NCBI RefSeq assembly: GCF_009789075.1
Contig: NZ_WNXQ01000012.1
Coordinates: forward strand, 41,104-105,103
DNA from: Pseudooceanicola pacificus
GTDB lineage: Bacteria > Pseudomonadota > Alphaproteobacteria > Rhodobacterales > Rhodobacteraceae
DNA: 64,000 bases
Reading direction: 5' to 3'
The notes beneath the pieces are model-generated. The model was not told the DNA's origin. It made no database searches and saw only the letters and a program-made list of their open reading frames with translations. This document shows, piece by piece, positions 52,434 to 61,281 of the stretch; positions within the stretch are counted from its first letter, which is position 1, and each line of letters opens with the position of its first letter. The position numbers and the translations under genes were made by a program.

Positions 52434-54236
52434 ATGTTCCAGACCTTCGACAGCCCGACCACGCCCCAGGCCGGTCCGCCGCGCCTCAAGGCGCTGCGCA
52501 AGGAGATGGCGAAGGACGGGCTTGCAGGTTTCATGGTGCCCCGTGCCGATGCGCATCAGGGCGAATACGTGGCCCCGCATGACGACCGCCTCGCCTGGCT
52601 CACCGGCTTTACCGGATCGGCCGGGTTCTGCATCGTCCTGCCCGAGATCGCGGGCGTCTTTGTCGACGGGCGCTACACCGTGCAGGTCAAGGCGCAGGTC
52701 GCCCAGCCCGACTACACGCCGGTCGACTGGCCCGCCACGCGCCCCGGGCCGTGGCTGCGCGAGAACCTGTCCAGCGGCGCCGTGGGCTATGACCCCTGGC
52801 TGCACGCGGTGGCCGAGATCGAGGCGCTGGAACAGGCGCTCGACGGGTCGTCCGTCGGGCTGGTGCCGCACCGCAACCTGGTGGACCGGATCTGGGCCGA
52901 CCAGCCCGCCCCGCCCAAGGGCGCGATCAAGCCCTACCCCATCGAATTCGCGGGCGAGCCCCATGACAGCAAGCGCAAGCGCCTGGCGGCCGAGCTGAAG
53001 AAGGCCGGCCACCGCGCCGCCGTCATCACCCTGCCCGACAGCATCGCATGGCTGCTGAACGTGCGCGGGTCGGACATTCCCAAGAACCCGGTGCCGCATT
53101 GCTTTGCCATCCTGCACGACACCGGCATGGTCGATCTGCTGGCCCTGCCGGACAAGGTCGACGACGGGTTGAAGGCGCATCTGGGCAAGGATGTGCACCT
53201 GAACGGGCCCAAGGCCTTTCCCACCGTGCTGCAATCGCTCGACGGCCCGGTCCGGATCGACCCGGCCTCCTGCCCCGTCTGGGTCAAGCTGCAGCTTGAA
53301 GAGGACGGGATCGCCATCGCGCGCGGCTCCGATCCCTGCATCATGCCCAAGGCCTCGAAATCCGAGGCCGAGCTGAACGGCACGCGCGAGGCGCATCTGC
53401 GCGACGCCGCCGCCATGTGCCGGTTCCTGCATTGGTTCGACAGCGCCGACAAGACAGCCCTGACCGAGATCGACCTGGTCACTGCGCTGGAGGGATTCCG
53501 GCGCGAGACGAATTCGCTGCTCGACATCTCGTTCGACACCATCGCGGGGGCCGGACCGAACGGCGCCCTGCCCCATTACCGGGTGACGACCGAAACCAAC
53601 CGCACCCTGGCGGATGGCGCGCTGATCGTGGTGGACAGCGGCGGGCAGTATTACGACGGCACCACCGACATCACCCGCACGCTGGTGGTCGGCCAGCCGG
53701 GCGCCGCGGAAAAGGCCGCCTATACCCGTGTCCTGCAGGGGATGATCGCGATCTCGCGTCTGCGCTTTCCGCAGGGCGTGGCGGGCATGCATCTGGATGC
53801 CATCGCGCGCCAGAACCTGTGGATGGCGGGTATGGATTACGACCACGGCACAGGCCACGGCGTGGGCACCTACCTTTGCGTGCACGAGGGGCCACAGCGC
53901 CTGGCCCGCAGCGGCGACGTGCCCTTCCGCGCCGGCATGATCCTGTCGAACGAACCGGGTTATTACCGCGAGGGCGCCTTTGGCATCCGGATCGAGAACC
54001 TGATCGTGGTGCAGGAGGCCCGCGCCATCGCCGGGGGCGATGCGCATCGACAGATGTATGAATTCGAAACCATCACCTGGGTCCCGATAGAAACCCGTCT
54101 GATAGACACCGAACTGCTGACAACAGCGGAACGGGACTGGATCAATGCCTACCACCGCTCCGTGCGCGCGCGTATCGCACCGCGTCTGGACGGAGAGGTT
54201 GCGATATGGTTGCATCATGCGACCGAACCGATCTGA
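52434..54236 (+). CDS. Aminopeptidase P family protein (M24B)
   Basis: Metallopeptidase of 600 residues with three parts: two creatinase N-terminal-like domains (about 15-150 and 165-310) and the pita-bread catalytic domain (about 315-540). Metal ligands are visible in 'LIVVDSGGQYYDGTTDITRT' (two Asp), 'GTGHGVGTYLCVHEGPQ' (His), 'LSNEPGYYREG' (Glu) and 'FGIRIENL' (Glu). It removes N-terminal residues before proline. The length suits the long eukaryote-like APP1 form common in Rhodobacteraceae. Confidence 0.95.
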   Translation: MFQTFDSPTTPQAGPPRLKALRKEMAKDGLAGFMVPRADAHQGEYVAPHDDRLAWLTGFTGSAGFCIVLPEIAGVFVDGRYTVQVKAQVAQPDYTPVDWPATRPGPWLRENLSSGAVGYDPWLHAVAEIEALEQALDGSSVGLVPHRNLVDRIWADQPAPPKGAIKPYPIEFAGEPHDSKRKRLAAELKKAGHRAAVITLPDSIAWLLNVRGSDIPKNPVPHCFAILHDTGMVDLLALPDKVDDGLKAHLGKDVHLNGPKAFPTVLQSLDGPVRIDPASCPVWVKLQLEEDGIAIARGSDPCIMPKASKSEAELNGTREAHLRDAAAMCRFLHWFDSADKTALTEIDLVTALEGFRRETNSLLDISFDTIAGAGPNGALPHYRVTTETNRTLADGALIVVDSGGQYYDGTTDITRTLVVGQPGAAEKAAYTRVLQGMIAISRLRFPQGVAGMHLDAIARQNLWMAGMDYDHGTGHGVGTYLCVHEGPQRLARSGDVPFRAGMILSNEPGYYREGAFGIRIENLIVVQEARAIAGGDAHRQMYEFETITWVPIETRLIDTELLTTAERDWINAYHRSVRARIAPRLDGEVAIWLHHATEPI

Positions 54237-54346
54237 GCCCGCCACACAGCCAGCACAATCGTCCGCATCCGCGGAGCACGGCCATCACGACACTTTCCTG
54301 TCACATTGACAGGTCACGACAGAACCAGCCTAGGGGAGGGCAGGAC

Positions 54347-54688
54347 ATGACCGATATCACCATCAGGCCGGCAGAGGGCACCTGGACGGTGCGCGCCGGC
54401 GGCGCCGTTCTGGGCGAGAGCCGCAATGCGCTCGAACTTTCCGAGAACGGGTATCCGCCGATCATCTATTTCCCGCGCGGCGACATCGCCATGGCGTTCC
54501 TCGACAAGACCGAGAAGACGTCCTGGTGCCCCAAGAAGGGCGACGCGAGCTATTACTCGATCGAAACCAAGAACTCGACCATCGACAACGCCGCGTGGAG
54601 CTATGAGGCTCCGTTGGAGGGGATGGAGCAGATTGCCGGCCACCTCGCCTTTTACGCGACCGAGTTCGTGACCGTCGAGAGGGTCTGA
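54347..54688 (+). CDS. DUF427 family protein
   Basis: Protein of 113 residues that consists of one DUF427 domain: 'RPAEGTWTVRAGGAVLGESR', 'YPPIIYFPRGDIAM', 'KTSWCPKKGDASYY' and a C-terminal 'AWSYEAPLEGMEQIAGHLAF'. The conserved Cys and acidic residues hint at metal or ligand binding, but function is unknown. A GGGGAGGG site precedes the ATG at 54347. It is followed 15 bp later by the FAD oxidoreductase gene. Confidence 0.92.
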   Translation: MTDITIRPAEGTWTVRAGGAVLGESRNALELSENGYPPIIYFPRGDIAMAFLDKTEKTSWCPKKGDASYYSIETKNSTIDNAAWSYEAPLEGMEQIAGHLAFYATEFVTVERV

Positions 54689-54703
54689 ACCGGAGCCCAC
54701 GCC

Positions 54704-55723
54704 ATGCGCGTCGCCATTGTCGGGTCCGGGATTGTCGGCGCGTGGATTGCTTTTGAGCTGTCCGCCCGGCACCGGATCACCATCGTTGATGCGGCGCCGC
54801 AGGCCGGGGCCGGCGCGTCCGGCCGGTCGTTCGGCTGGATCAATCACATCCATTGCGACCCCGAAGGCGAGAGCGCGGAATTCGACCGCCGCCTGGCGGC
54901 CCGCGACCGTTTCGACCGGATGAACGACCGGCTGGGCGGGGCGCTCTTCGCCGCCGGATCGGGCTCGCTTGTCTGGGGCGTCACGGATGGCGCGACCGAG
55001 GCGATGGCCAACCCGCACCTGGCCCGGGGCGCCCCCTCGCGCCTGATCGGGCGGGACGAGATCGAGCGCATCGCCCCGCATGTCGCCGGGCCCCCTGCCC
55101 TGGCCCTGCATTCCCCGCGCGACGTTGCGCTCTCGGCCGGTTTCGCCGCCGGGCTGATGGCCCAGGCCGCGGCCGAGAACGGCGCGCGGATGCTGATGGG
55201 CCACACGGTGCTGGGCGTCGAAGTCGCGCAGGGCCGTGCCACCGGGCTGCGGCTGGCCGAAACCGTGATCGCCGCCGATGTCGTGGTGCTGGCCGCGGGC
55301 ACGAACATTCCCCGCCTGCTGCCCGATCCGGGCGCGCTGCGGATCGGCAGTTCCCCCGCCGGGCTGGTGCGCCTGGCCGCAACCGGGCCCGCGCCCGCCG
55401 TCATCCTCGACACGCCCAAGGTCGAGATCCGGCCCGCAGGCCCCGGCTACTGGTTGTCGGCTGTGGATCTGGACGGCAGCGGCCCGCAGATGTCGCTGGA
55501 CGATATCGCGGCCCGTGTCCGTGCCGATGCGATTGCGCTGATGCCGGGGCTCAGGGACCTGCGGGTCACGGCCACCGCAGCCGCCGCCCGCCCGATGCCC
55601 CAAGGCGGGCTGATCGCCGGGCCGGTTCCGGGGGTCGAGGGGCTGTTTGCCGCCGTCTCGCACCCGGGCGTGATCAACGCGCCCTTCCTGTCGGATCGTA
55701 TCGCGGCCCTGCTGGACAGCTGA
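54704..55723 (+). CDS. FAD-dependent oxidoreductase (DAO family)
   Basis: Flavoprotein of 339 residues. 'VAIVGSGIVGAWIAFEL' is the Rossmann dinucleotide motif at the extreme N-terminus, followed by 'GASGRSFGWINH', and 'VVVLAAGTNIPRLL' in the middle. The C-terminal 'GVEGLFAAVSHPGVINAP' is the typical FAD-side loop. It likely oxidises an amino acid or similar amine. It is the last gene of the aminopeptidase-DUF427-DAO run and ends before a set of tandem repeats. Confidence 0.9.
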   Translation: MRVAIVGSGIVGAWIAFELSARHRITIVDAAPQAGAGASGRSFGWINHIHCDPEGESAEFDRRLAARDRFDRMNDRLGGALFAAGSGSLVWGVTDGATEAMANPHLARGAPSRLIGRDEIERIAPHVAGPPALALHSPRDVALSAGFAAGLMAQAAAENGARMLMGHTVLGVEVAQGRATGLRLAETVIAADVVVLAAGTNIPRLLPDPGALRIGSSPAGLVRLAATGPAPAVILDTPKVEIRPAGPGYWLSAVDLDGSGPQMSLDDIAARVRADAIALMPGLRDLRVTATAAAARPMPQGGLIAGPVPGVEGLFAAVSHPGVINAPFLSDRIAALLDS

Positions 55724-55740
55724 CGCCCGCGCCCCGCGCG

Positions 55741-55804
55741 GCGGGCCTGTCCAGTGCGGGCCTGTCCGGGGCTGGCCTGTCCGGGGCGGGATTGTCCGGG
55801 GCGG
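55741..55804. repeat. Four tandem 15-bp repeats
   Basis: GCGGGCCTGTCCNNN-like 15-mers stand back to back at 55741, 55756, 55771 and 55786, with a partial fifth start at 55801. They lie just past the DAO stop codon, in the gap between convergent genes. Confidence 0.85.
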
Positions 55805-55831
55805 AATCGTCACCCAGGTCCTGAATGCAAA

Positions 55832-55855
55832 AGGCCGGGCGCTGGCAGCGCCCGG
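55832..55855. terminator. Bidirectional hairpin terminator candidate
   Basis: A GCCGGGCGCT arm pairs with AGCGCCCGGC around a short GGC centre, preceded by AAAA on the plus strand (T-rich for the minus strand). It separates the convergent DAO and GT61 genes and suits the GT61 transcript. Confidence 0.65.
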
Positions 55856-55882
55856 CCGCTGGTTCGGCAGTGCCGCAGCGGG

Positions 55883-57076
55883 CTAGTCCTCGGCCGCGCC
55901 GCCCTGGGCCTTCTTGCGCTGGTTCATCGGGCGCAGGTTGCCCGCGCGCTTGCCCAGCAGGCGGCGTACCTCGACCTTGCGCATGTCGGGCCAGCCCGCG
56001 GTGCCCGAGACGAAACCGCCCTCGGCCAGCAGCTTTTCGACCGCGGGGAAATCCAGCTCCCCCAGCCCCATCCGTTTGGCCTTGGTGCCTTCGGGCATCC
56101 AGATGCGGCGCAGGGCCTGAACCGGCAAAGGCTCGGACCCGCCGAAAGAGGCCAGGTGCTGTTCGATATAGTTGGAAGCCGAGGACTGCCGCCGCAGCAC
56201 CACCGCAACCTTCTGATCCGGCCGGGCCACCATAGCAAAGAGATGCAGGGCCGAGCCTTCGGCGGCGATCACATGGGTCGCGGCCTTGTACCGGGCCACC
56301 TGCTCGGCCATCGAGAATTTCTGCGGGTGGTAGATCTCGTAACCCTCGGCGGTCAGCAGTTCCTCCAGCCGTTCCTCTCCCACCAGGCCGCCGCGCTGGA
56401 CGCCCAGAAGCGAGCGCGAGATATAGATCTTGGGCCCGCCTTCCGCCGGAATGTCGCTGCCGTAGCGCGCATGGATCGCGTCGCGATAGCTTTGCGTGCC
56501 GGCGATGATCTCGCCCAGGCCGAAACCGGGGCCGGGCACCACCAGATGTTCGACGCGCATCGGCTCGCTCGCCACCTTGACGGGCAGGTCGGTGCCCATC
56601 TGGCGGATGAAATCCAGCTGAAAGCCGCGCACCTCTTCGCCCACGGCGGGACGTTTGGGGATGTAGAGGATGCCTTCGGCCTCTCCCAGCTTGTCCAGCG
56701 CCCAGAGCCGCGTGGTGCTTTCGGCCAGGAAGTGCCCGAAATGCGCCCAGAGCACCCCGCCCCAGAGCCATTTGCCCTTGAGCACCGGCAGTTCGCCCTC
56801 GGGCATCGCCGGTTCGGTTGTGAGCGGCCGCCACTTGCGCCAGAGCGCGCCCTGCGGGCAATAGCTGCCATCGCCGGCCAGCAGGCCGGCGGCTTGGACA
56901 AAGCTGCTTTCAACCGGGGGCACCACATAGGCGTCGCGCAGTTCGGTGATGCTTTCCGACCAGCCCCCGCCCGGCATGGGCCGGCCCAAAGGGTTGTCGG
57001 GTTCACTCAGGTGCAGGTCTGACCCGCCGGAGTCTTCGTCCTGGTCTTCGGCTTCTGCCGGGGAATGGGTGTTCAT
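55883..57076 (-). CDS. Glycosyltransferase family 61 (DUF563) protein
   Basis: Protein of 397 residues of the GT61/DUF563 family. 'HFGHFLAESTTRLWALDKL', 'PKIYISRSLLGVQRGG' and 'AATHVIAAEGSALHLFAMV' are the recurrent motifs. It probably transfers a sugar to a capsule, exopolysaccharide or LPS acceptor in the cytoplasm. The start at 57076 follows GGGCGGAGAG; a start at 57115 is less likely because it would overlap the upstream methyltransferase gene. It is 10 bp after that gene. Confidence 0.88.
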   Translation of the reverse strand: MNTHSPAEAEDQDEDSGGSDLHLSEPDNPLGRPMPGGGWSESITELRDAYVVPPVESSFVQAAGLLAGDGSYCPQGALWRKWRPLTTEPAMPEGELPVLKGKWLWGGVLWAHFGHFLAESTTRLWALDKLGEAEGILYIPKRPAVGEEVRGFQLDFIRQMGTDLPVKVASEPMRVEHLVVPGPGFGLGEIIAGTQSYRDAIHARYGSDIPAEGGPKIYISRSLLGVQRGGLVGEERLEELLTAEGYEIYHPQKFSMAEQVARYKAATHVIAAEGSALHLFAMVARPDQKVAVVLRRQSSASNYIEQHLASFGGSEPLPVQALRRIWMPEGTKAKRMGLGELDFPAVEKLLAEGGFVSGTAGWPDMRKVEVRRLLGKRAGNLRPMNQRKKAQGGAAED

Positions 57077-57086
57077 CTCTCCGCCC

Positions 57087-57845
57087 TCAACCGGTCCGCT
57101 CGCAGGTCCAGACAAGGCGACTGGAATGGCCTTCGATCCGTTCGAACCCCGCTTCCTTCACCATGTCCTTGCAGCGGCGCATCCCCTCGACCCCATAGGC
57201 GGCGGGGTGGAATTCCAGCACCAGCGCGCGGAACCCGCCAAGATCGGCATGGGTGAGGATGTCCAGTTCCCCGCCCTCGATATCCATCAGCAGGACATTG
57301 GGCCTGAGAACGGCCACCGTGTCGGCAAAGCTGCTGGTGGGCACGCTGACCTTGCGGGTGGCGCGGTCGGCGCGGTCGATCAGCGAAGAGCCGAGGTAGG
57401 AATTCGCGATGTAGAAGCTGACCGTCTCGGGCCGGTCGGGCTGGGCCATCAGCACGCGGTTGGTGACGCCGATCCGGTCGTCCAGCCCGTTGAGGCGATA
57501 GAGCGCCTCGACATGTTCGATCAGGTCGGGATTGGCCTCGAAACTCGCCACCACGGCGGGTTCGGCAGTCTTGGCCACCACGGCCCCGACAGCGCCGATC
57601 CCGGCGCCGAGTTCCAGCACCCGGTCGCCCTTGCGGACGACGTGGAGCGCGCCGCGGATCTCCTGCCCCTCGTAGGTGCCGGCGTTCAGCCGTTCGATCC
57701 GTTTGTCATGCAGCATCGGCGACATGGGAAACCGCACCCCGTAGCAGGTCGCCGCCACCTCGGGTTCGGACAGGGAGGTCGGTGACCACCCGGTGTCCAA
57801 CGCGTTAAACTGAGGACTCATCTTGATTGCCAGATTACCTGTCAT
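57087..57845 (-). CDS. FkbM family methyltransferase
   Basis: S-adenosylmethionine-dependent methyltransferase of 252 residues. The nucleotide motif 'DRVLELGAGIGAVGAVVAK' (about 74-92), acidic 'VASFEANPDLIEHVEAL' and 'VLLMDIEGGELDIL' are the FkbM motifs I, II and III. It likely O-methylates a glycan. It is followed 10 bp downstream by a GT61 gene, so a small surface-polysaccharide decoration unit is plausible. GGGG lies before the ATG at 57845. Confidence 0.9.
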   Translation of the reverse strand: MTGNLAIKMSPQFNALDTGWSPTSLSEPEVAATCYGVRFPMSPMLHDKRIERLNAGTYEGQEIRGALHVVRKGDRVLELGAGIGAVGAVVAKTAEPAVVASFEANPDLIEHVEALYRLNGLDDRIGVTNRVLMAQPDRPETVSFYIANSYLGSSLIDRADRATRKVSVPTSSFADTVAVLRPNVLLMDIEGGELDILTHADLGGFRALVLEFHPAAYGVEGMRRCKDMVKEAGFERIEGHSSRLVWTCERTG

Positions 57846-57976
57846 GTGTACTGCCCCTTTTTCAGGTTATTGCAGACAGGCTAAGATCTGGTTGCCAATC
57901 GCGCCAGCACGGGTTCGGCGCGGCCCGGGATTGTCCACAGGCTGCGGCATTCCGGCACCTTTTTGCCGGTTGCCTA

Positions 57977-59659
57977 TTAACTGTGCTCTTCCGCTGCGGT
58001 TGCAGCGAGGGCCCGATTGTACACCTTGAGCGCGTCAACATGAAACAATGCGCCCAGCAGTTCCGGCGGTCTGTCGGCCCCGGCCGACAATGTGACGACG
58101 GGCAGAAAGGGTTCGCCGGTGCGTTCCAGCAAGGGCAGCGCGACCTCCAGCGTGGCTGAGGCATCGACATAGCTGCCCGCCTCGATCAGCGCCCAGCACC
58201 GGTCCTCGGGGGCGGCGCCCTCGGTTCCGGCGCGGCGCATCAGGGTGTCGGCGCGAAAGACGCCCAGCAGATAGGCCTGCGGCCCGGCGGCCAGGTGGAT
58301 GTTGCGCCGCTCCAGCTGGGTCAGGAAGAACGAGCGGTCGACCAGCCGCGTGCCGATGGCGGTGGAGGTCGAGACGGTGACCATCACCGCCAGCGCGGTC
58401 TCCCAGTCGCCGGTCAGTTCGAACACGATCAGCGTGGTGGAAATCGGCGCCCCCAGCACCGCGGCCGACACCGCGCCCATGCCGGCCAGAGCATACAGCG
58501 TGATCGAGCCCGAGACATCGGGAAAGAACCCGGTGGCGATCTGCCCGTAGGCCAGCCCGATCAGCGCGCCCACCATCAGCGAGGGCGAAAAGACCCCGCC
58601 CCCCATCCGCCCGCCGAAGGTGACCGAAACGGCCACCGTCTTGACCACCGCGAACAGGATCGCATGGCCCAGAACCAGCTGGCCGGTCAGCGCGGCCGAG
58701 GTGGTTTCGTAGCCCACGCCGATGATATGCGGAAACGGGATCGCCAGGGCGCCCAGCACCGCCCCCGCCGCCACCGGGCGCAGCCAGCGCGGCAGGCCGG
58801 TGCGCGCCTGCACGGCGGTGGCAAAATCCTCGGCCGCAAAGATCGCCAGCATCAGCAGCCCGGCGGCGATGCCGCAGACCACCCCCAGGATCAGAAAGGC
58901 CGGCAGTTCCTGGTAGAATTCCAGGAAGGATTGCGCGGGCAGGACAAATTCCGGGACCCCGCCATATTCCAGCCGGTTGATCACGGTGCCCGCCACGCTG
59001 GCGATGACGATGGGGGCAAAGGCGTGGATCGCGAAATGCCGCAGCACCACCTCCAGCGCAAAGAGCGCCCCGGCAATCGGCGCGTTGAAACTGGCCGAGA
59101 CGGCGGCGGCCACGGCACAGCCCAACAGGTCGCGCCCGGTGACGCCATCGGCCCGGATCCGCGTCAGCACCCAGGTCGACAGAACCGAGGCCAGGTGGAC
59201 CACCGGCCCCTCGCGCCCGGTGGAGCCCCCGGTGCTCAGCGTGATCATCGAGGCGGCGGCCGAGGCCAGCCCGGCCCTGCCCTCCACCCGGCCCTCGTGC
59301 AGGGCGGCGCCCTCGATCACATCGGCAACCGAGCGGACCCGCGCATCGGGGGTGAAACGGTGCAGGATCTGCCCGACGATGAACCCGCCGGCAATCGGGA
59401 TCGTGAGGATCAGATACCACGGCAGGGTCTGGGCGTGGCTGTGCAGCAGGTGCACGTCCTCCAGCCGATAGACCGTGCTCTGGAGCCAGTTGATGCCAAG
59501 GCGGAACCCGAGGGCCGCGCCGCCCGCCGCGATGCCCACCAGCAGCGCGATCACCCAGAACTGGAACTGGCTGGGCCCGCGCAGCAGCAGCAGCGCCCAT
59601 GCCCGGCTGACGTGTCGCCATGCATGGTCCAGCGTCCGGCGCCACAGCCCGTCCCGCAT
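57977..59659 (-). CDS. ClC family chloride channel/antiporter
   Basis: Membrane protein of 560 residues with about 16-18 helical segments in the CLC fold. The selectivity motif 'GSTGREGPVVHLASV' (about 143-157) retains the gating glutamate, and 'GGRMGGGVFSPSLMVGALIG' (about 350) is the GxFxP region. A C-terminal cytoplasmic part (about 440-555) resembles a degenerate CBS pair. It should exchange or conduct chloride (or fluoride/nitrate) across the inner membrane. It is divergent from the FAD oxidase gene. Confidence 0.94.
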   Translation of the reverse strand: MRDGLWRRTLDHAWRHVSRAWALLLLRGPSQFQFWVIALLVGIAAGGAALGFRLGINWLQSTVYRLEDVHLLHSHAQTLPWYLILTIPIAGGFIVGQILHRFTPDARVRSVADVIEGAALHEGRVEGRAGLASAAASMITLSTGGSTGREGPVVHLASVLSTWVLTRIRADGVTGRDLLGCAVAAAVSASFNAPIAGALFALEVVLRHFAIHAFAPIVIASVAGTVINRLEYGGVPEFVLPAQSFLEFYQELPAFLILGVVCGIAAGLLMLAIFAAEDFATAVQARTGLPRWLRPVAAGAVLGALAIPFPHIIGVGYETTSAALTGQLVLGHAILFAVVKTVAVSVTFGGRMGGGVFSPSLMVGALIGLAYGQIATGFFPDVSGSITLYALAGMGAVSAAVLGAPISTTLIVFELTGDWETALAVMVTVSTSTAIGTRLVDRSFFLTQLERRNIHLAAGPQAYLLGVFRADTLMRRAGTEGAAPEDRCWALIEAGSYVDASATLEVALPLLERTGEPFLPVVTLSAGADRPPELLGALFHVDALKVYNRALAATAAEEHS

Positions 59660-59755
59660 CCGTTCCTTCCGCCCCGTTCCTGTCGCGCCGGTGCCCTTTC
59701 GCGCCCGTCGCGCATGTCTTATGACAGCCCGTAGATGTCCAGCACCGAGGCCAAG

Positions 59756-61132
59756 ATGACCATTGCAGCCGCACTCGACGAACTCTCCGCCGTCTTAGGC
59801 GATGCACTGACGCGGTCCAAGTCCGATCTCGACCTGCATGGCCGTTCGGAAAGCTATCTGCCCGATCTGCCACCCGACGCGGTGGCCTATCCCGACTCCA
59901 CCGAACAGGTGGCGCAGATCGTGCAGATCTGCGCGCGCCACGGCTGCCCGGTCACCGCCTGGGGCACCGGCACCTCGCTGGAGGGGCAGAGCCAGGCGCT
60001 GCACGGCGGGCTGTGTGTCGATTTCACCCGGATGAACCGTGTGCTGCAGGTCAACCAGGCCGATATGGACGTGCGCGTGCAGCCCGGCGTCACCCGCGAG
60101 GCGCTGAACGAGGAGCTGCGGGCCACCGGCCTGTTCTTCCCGGTCGATCCCGGGGCCAATGCCTCGCTCGGCGGCATGGCCTCGACCCGGGCCAGCGGGA
60201 CCACGGCGGTGCGCTACGGCACGATGCGCGACAATGTGCTGGGGCTGGAGGTCGTGCTGGCCGACGGCCGGGTCATCCGCACCGGCACCCGCGCGCGCAA
60301 AAGTTCGGCCGGCTACGACCTGACCGGCCTGTTCGTCGGGGCCGAGGGCACGCTGGGCCTGATCACCGAGCTGACGCTGCGCCTGCACGGCCAGCCCGAG
60401 GCGGTGACCTCGGCGGTCTGCGGCTTTGCCACCATACATGACGCCGTTGCCACGGTGATCGACACGATCCAGATCGGGATTCCCATGGCCCGGATTGAAT
60501 TTGTCGACACGGAAACCGTCTGCGCCGTTAACACTTTTTCGCATACCAATCTGCCGGAAATGCCCCACCTGCTGATCGAATTCCACGGGTCCGACAGCGC
60601 CGTGGCCGAACAGGCCGAAAGCTTTGGCGCGGTGGTGGCCGAGCATGGCGGAGAGGGCTTTCAATGGGCCGCCCGGGCCGAGGACCGCAAGGCGCTCTGG
60701 ACCATGCGGCACAATGCCTATTACGCCATCCTCGCCTCGCGCCCGGGCTGCCGGTCGATTGTCACCGATGTCTGCGTGCCGATTTCCAACCTGGCCCGCG
60801 CGGTCGAGGAAACCATTGAAGACCTTAAGGAAAACAACGTGTCCGGCCCGATTCTGGGCCATGTGGGCGACGGCAACTTCCATGCCATCCTGATGTTCGA
60901 CCCCGCCGATCAGGCCGAGGCCGCCCGCGCCAAGGCCGCTGCAGAACGTATGGTGAGCCGGGCGCTCGACCTGGGCGGCACGGCCACCGGCGAACATGGA
61001 ATCGGTATCGGCAAGCTGGACTACATGGAGCGCGAACATGGCGAATCCTGGCAGATCATGGGGGATATCAAGTCCGCGCTGGATCCGCAGGGCCTGCTGA
61101 ACCCGGGAAAGACCGTCCCGGCACGCCGCTAG
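59756..61132 (+). CDS. FAD-binding oxidase, D-lactate dehydrogenase/GlcD type
   Basis: Flavoprotein of 458 residues: an N-terminal PCMH-type FAD domain ('WGTGTSLEGQSQALHGGLCV', 'PVDPGANASLGGMASTRASG') and a C-terminal FAD-oxidase_C domain with 'GHVGDGNFHAILMFDP' and 'GGTATGEHGIGIGKLDYM'. It oxidises a D-2-hydroxyacid such as D-lactate. The start at 59756 (MTIAAALDEL) is preferred because GAGG precedes it; an ATG at 59735 lacks a clear site. It is a stand-alone enzyme here with no glcE/glcF. Confidence 0.94.
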   Translation: MTIAAALDELSAVLGDALTRSKSDLDLHGRSESYLPDLPPDAVAYPDSTEQVAQIVQICARHGCPVTAWGTGTSLEGQSQALHGGLCVDFTRMNRVLQVNQADMDVRVQPGVTREALNEELRATGLFFPVDPGANASLGGMASTRASGTTAVRYGTMRDNVLGLEVVLADGRVIRTGTRARKSSAGYDLTGLFVGAEGTLGLITELTLRLHGQPEAVTSAVCGFATIHDAVATVIDTIQIGIPMARIEFVDTETVCAVNTFSHTNLPEMPHLLIEFHGSDSAVAEQAESFGAVVAEHGGEGFQWAARAEDRKALWTMRHNAYYAILASRPGCRSIVTDVCVPISNLARAVEETIEDLKENNVSGPILGHVGDGNFHAILMFDPADQAEAARAKAAAERMVSRALDLGGTATGEHGIGIGKLDYMEREHGESWQIMGDIKSALDPQGLLNPGKTVPARR

Positions 61133-61191
61133 AACGATCAAAACGCTTTCAACTTGTGCACAGACTGGTTAATGTATGACAAATTATTACC

Positions 61192-61207
61192 TTCAGCTGA
61201 TGCTGAA
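61192..61207. promoter_or_regulatory. Palindrome in AT-rich upstream region of LuxR-hydrolase gene
   Basis: TTCAGC-TGAT-GCTGAA is a perfect 6-bp inverted repeat with a 4-base centre, 74 bp ahead of the ATG at 61282. The 149-bp gap is strongly AT-rich compared with the window. It could be an autoregulatory site. Confidence 0.4.
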
Positions 61208-61281
61208 TGGCGCCAGTTACTTTGAATTTCGTTTAGATATCGCAAGTACAGAGCAACCTCCTGGGTCAAGAGGCAAACTGA

